A stretch of 6,580 bases of DNA from Corallococcus sp. CAG:1435 (GTDB lineage: Bacteria; Bacillota; Clostridia; Christensenellales; CAG-314), in contig HF998491.1 in the NCBI GenBank assembly GCA_000433775.1, positions 1 through 6,580 on the forward strand. The letters run 5' to 3'. This document shows positions 5,254-6,580 of this stretch, piece after piece (the first letter of the stretch is position 1; the number at the start of each line of letters is the position of its first letter). Below the pieces are notes generated by a model, which saw only the letters and a list, made by a program, of their open reading frames with translations, was not told where the DNA came from and ran no database searches. Both the position numbers and the translations under genes were made by a program.

Positions 5254-5864
5254 TGCCTGCGTCCGCCGTTGACACGTTTTTGTCCACCGTTGTGTCGAAA
5301 ACCGTACCGCTACTGCAAAATAAGCAACTTAACTACAAACAAAACGACATTCGTCCAGCAAAATTCCGTGAAAATATCCGACAAACATTGCAAAAAAACG
5401 TATTGCTCGGCTCACCCAACAAACGCCGACGAATTTGCAGACGGAACTGCTCACCGTCAAGATTTTTGTACTTTTCGGCAAGTTTCGCAACGGCGAAGGT
5501 TTTTGCAACAAGCGCAATATCCGACACGTAAAACAAATTTTTTGCCGGCATGCCGTTGCATTGAAAAAACGCCCGAACAAAACCGTGTGGTAACCTGCGT
5601 TGAGTTTGAACGTTTTTGCAAGGCAGGCACTTTCTGCAAAAGACTTACCGTACAGGCAAAATTTCACATGACAAGGTAAAAAGTACAAAATGTTTGCATA
5701 CGGTAACAAAAAACTGCATCAATCAAAATTGCTTTTGCTTCGTACAGCAAGATTTTGCACTACCGCTTGCAAGACACAACTTCCGCCGACAGCAAACGCC
5801 CGTGCACGGCTTTTACCGTAACTTGTGTACATATTCGCAACTGCGCATATCTGCAGACGTTGAT
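5236..5864. other. 629-bp region without a recognisable gene; possible decayed minus-strand coding
   Basis: No frame here gives a protein family I recognise and no promoter-plus-ribosome-binding-site pair starts an open frame. Two minus-strand segments in different frames look somewhat gene-like. One, at about 5560-5680, encodes GKSFAESACLAKTFKLNAGY in its core. The other, at about 5400-5551, contains AVAKLAEKYKNLDGEQFRLQ. They would join with one frameshift near 5550, which suggests a degraded gene, but this is weak. Inverted repeats seen: TTACCGTA/TACGGTAA (5645-5652 and 5699-5706), and an imperfect 8-bp stem with a 4-nt loop at 5831-5850 just after trmL, without a T-run. No tRNA or known RNA gene was found. 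Confidence 0.5.
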
Positions 5865-6356
5865 TCAGTCGTCAAATTCCCGCAGATGCCCGATAAAATT
5901 CATCCCTTCAAAGTTGTGTTGACGCAACACCTCGTACACCGCTATTGCAACGGAGTTGGACAAATTGAGGGAGCGGGTGTCAGCAATCATGGGGATACGC
6001 ACCGCCTTATCGTAGTTGTCATGCACAAGTTGTTCGGGCAAGCCCCTGCTTTCCCGTCCGAAGACAAGATACGCATTGTCGCCGTAGGTTACCTGACAAT
6101 GACACTTTTGCGCTTTTGTGGAAAAATAGAAGTAGTTTCCGTCGGGATGCGCCTGCTGCAACTGGGGAAAACTGTCCCAATAGTGAATTTCACAGTCCTT
6201 CCAGTAGTCCAGCCCTGCACGCTTCAACATTTTGTCGCTTGTGTCAAACCCGAGGGGACGCACAAGATGCACCACGCTTCCCGTGGCAGCGGCTGTGCGC
6301 ACAATATTTCCGGTGTTTTGAGGGATTTCCGGTTCCACCAATACTATGTTAATCAT
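5865..6356 (-). CDS. trmL: tRNA (cytidine/uridine-2'-O-)-methyltransferase TrmL, SPOUT family
   Basis: This 163-residue enzyme uses S-adenosylmethionine to methylate the 2'-O of the wobble nucleotide 34 in tRNA-Leu isoacceptors, in the cytoplasm. All SPOUT/TrmL motifs are present. Motif 1 is VEPEIPQNTGNIVRTAAATG (7-26) with N14 and R20. Motif 2 is VFGRESRGLP (98-107) with E102. Motif 3 is IPMIADTRSLNLSNSVAIAV (121-140), which forms the trefoil knot and SAM pocket. The length is the family norm of about 155-165. The start at 6356 matches the canonical MxNIVLVEPEIP N-terminus; a longer in-frame extension to 6422 lies inside the upstream gene. It overlaps dusB by 8 bp and has an AGGACGG ribosome binding site (6363-6369) inside dusB, so translation is probably coupled. 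Confidence 0.96.
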   Translation of the reverse strand: MINIVLVEPEIPQNTGNIVRTAAATGSVVHLVRPLGFDTSDKMLKRAGLDYWKDCEIHYWDSFPQLQQAHPDGNYFYFSTKAQKCHCQVTYGDNAYLVFGRESRGLPEQLVHDNYDKAVRIPMIADTRSLNLSNSVAIAVYEVLRQHNFEGMNFIGHLREFDD

Positions 6357-6580
6357 CGGTAACCGTCCTGTAACTGCTGTTTTCAATAAAAAATTTGTTG
6401 ACCGCCTCTTCCGTAAACGCAAGACTTGCCGATTGCGCCACCGCTATTACCGTCTGTTTGGCGTTGCGCATGCCTTTCAGATAGAAAGCGACGTGTTTTT
6501 TCATTTCGTTGTTGACCACCCTTTCCGGCATGTACTGCAACAGCATGGCAATGTGTTTCTGAATGGTCTGCCACACGTCC
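6349..6580 (-). CDS. dusB: C-terminal part of tRNA-dihydrouridine synthase DusB (cut by window edge)
   Basis: The frame is open from the right edge to a TAA at 6349-6351, giving the last 76 residues of a protein whose start lies outside the window. The segment HIAMLLQYMPERVVNNEMKK followed by HVAFYLKGMRNAK matches the helical C-terminal domain of DusB-type synthases, where RKH-x-x-WYLKG-type sequence is typical; this domain binds tRNA. The FMN-binding barrel and catalytic cysteine are not in the window. DusB reduces uridine to dihydrouridine in tRNA D-loops using NAD(P)H. It is followed directly by trmL with an 8-bp overlap, forming a tRNA-modification operon. The assignment rests on the C-terminus alone, so another Dus paralogue is possible. 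Confidence 0.85.
   Translation of the reverse strand, partial: DVWQTIQKHIAMLLQYMPERVVNNEMKKHVAFYLKGMRNAKQTVIAVAQSASLAFTEEAVNKFFIENSSYRTVTDD

Noticed and set aside
5831..5850. Hairpin after trmL as an intrinsic terminator
   Set aside because: The stem has a mismatch and no T-run follows on the minus strand.
5616..6362. 248-codon plus-strand open frame
   Set aside because: Most of it is antisense to trmL, and the rest lies in the gap without start signals. The translation has no recognisable domain.

Overview
The window reads as chromosomal sequence of a moderately AT-rich anaerobic bacterium, most likely a low-GC Gram-positive (Clostridia-like, possibly host-associated). The evidence is near-consensus sigma-A type promoters with 16-17 bp spacers, strong GGAGG-type ribosome binding sites, a classical rubrerythrin, a maf/mreB-type gene pair and a BspA-like leucine-rich-repeat surface protein. 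This placement is an inference from style and gene content; no marker gene in the window fixes the taxon. I see no mobile element, CRISPR array, tRNA or rRNA.

Layout from left to right. (1) Positions 1-344 hold no convincing gene. They carry a promoter firing leftward out of the window, with phased A-tracts upstream of its -35. (2) Positions 345-1777, plus strand: a well-formed promoter and ribosome binding site drive a 455-residue membrane-anchored protein with 14 exact 23-residue BspA-type repeats. A bidirectional hairpin terminator follows at about 1792-1827. (3) Positions 1918-2533, minus strand: rubrerythrin with its own promoter, whose -10 lies inside a perfect 14-bp inverted repeat. 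(4) Positions 2570-4126, minus strand: maf followed 4 bp later by a divergent mreB-like gene. The maf promoter is so close to the start codon that the mRNA is predicted to be leaderless. (5) Positions 4359-5253, minus strand: an alpha/beta-hydrolase esterase with an extended -10 promoter. (6) Positions 5236-5864: 629 bp without a recognisable gene, possibly holding a decayed minus-strand coding segment. (7) Positions 5865-6580, minus strand: the 3' end of dusB overlapping trmL by 8 bp, two tRNA-modification genes.

The genes are mostly housekeeping: tRNA modification (DusB, TrmL), removal of non-canonical nucleotides (Maf), the MreB-like cytoskeletal protein and peroxide detoxification (rubrerythrin). 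One adhesin-like surface protein stands apart on the other strand. I do not see a clearly new multi-gene system. The points most worth checking are the rubrerythrin promoter palindrome, the predicted leaderless maf transcript, and the altered nucleotide-binding loop of the MreB-like protein next to maf.
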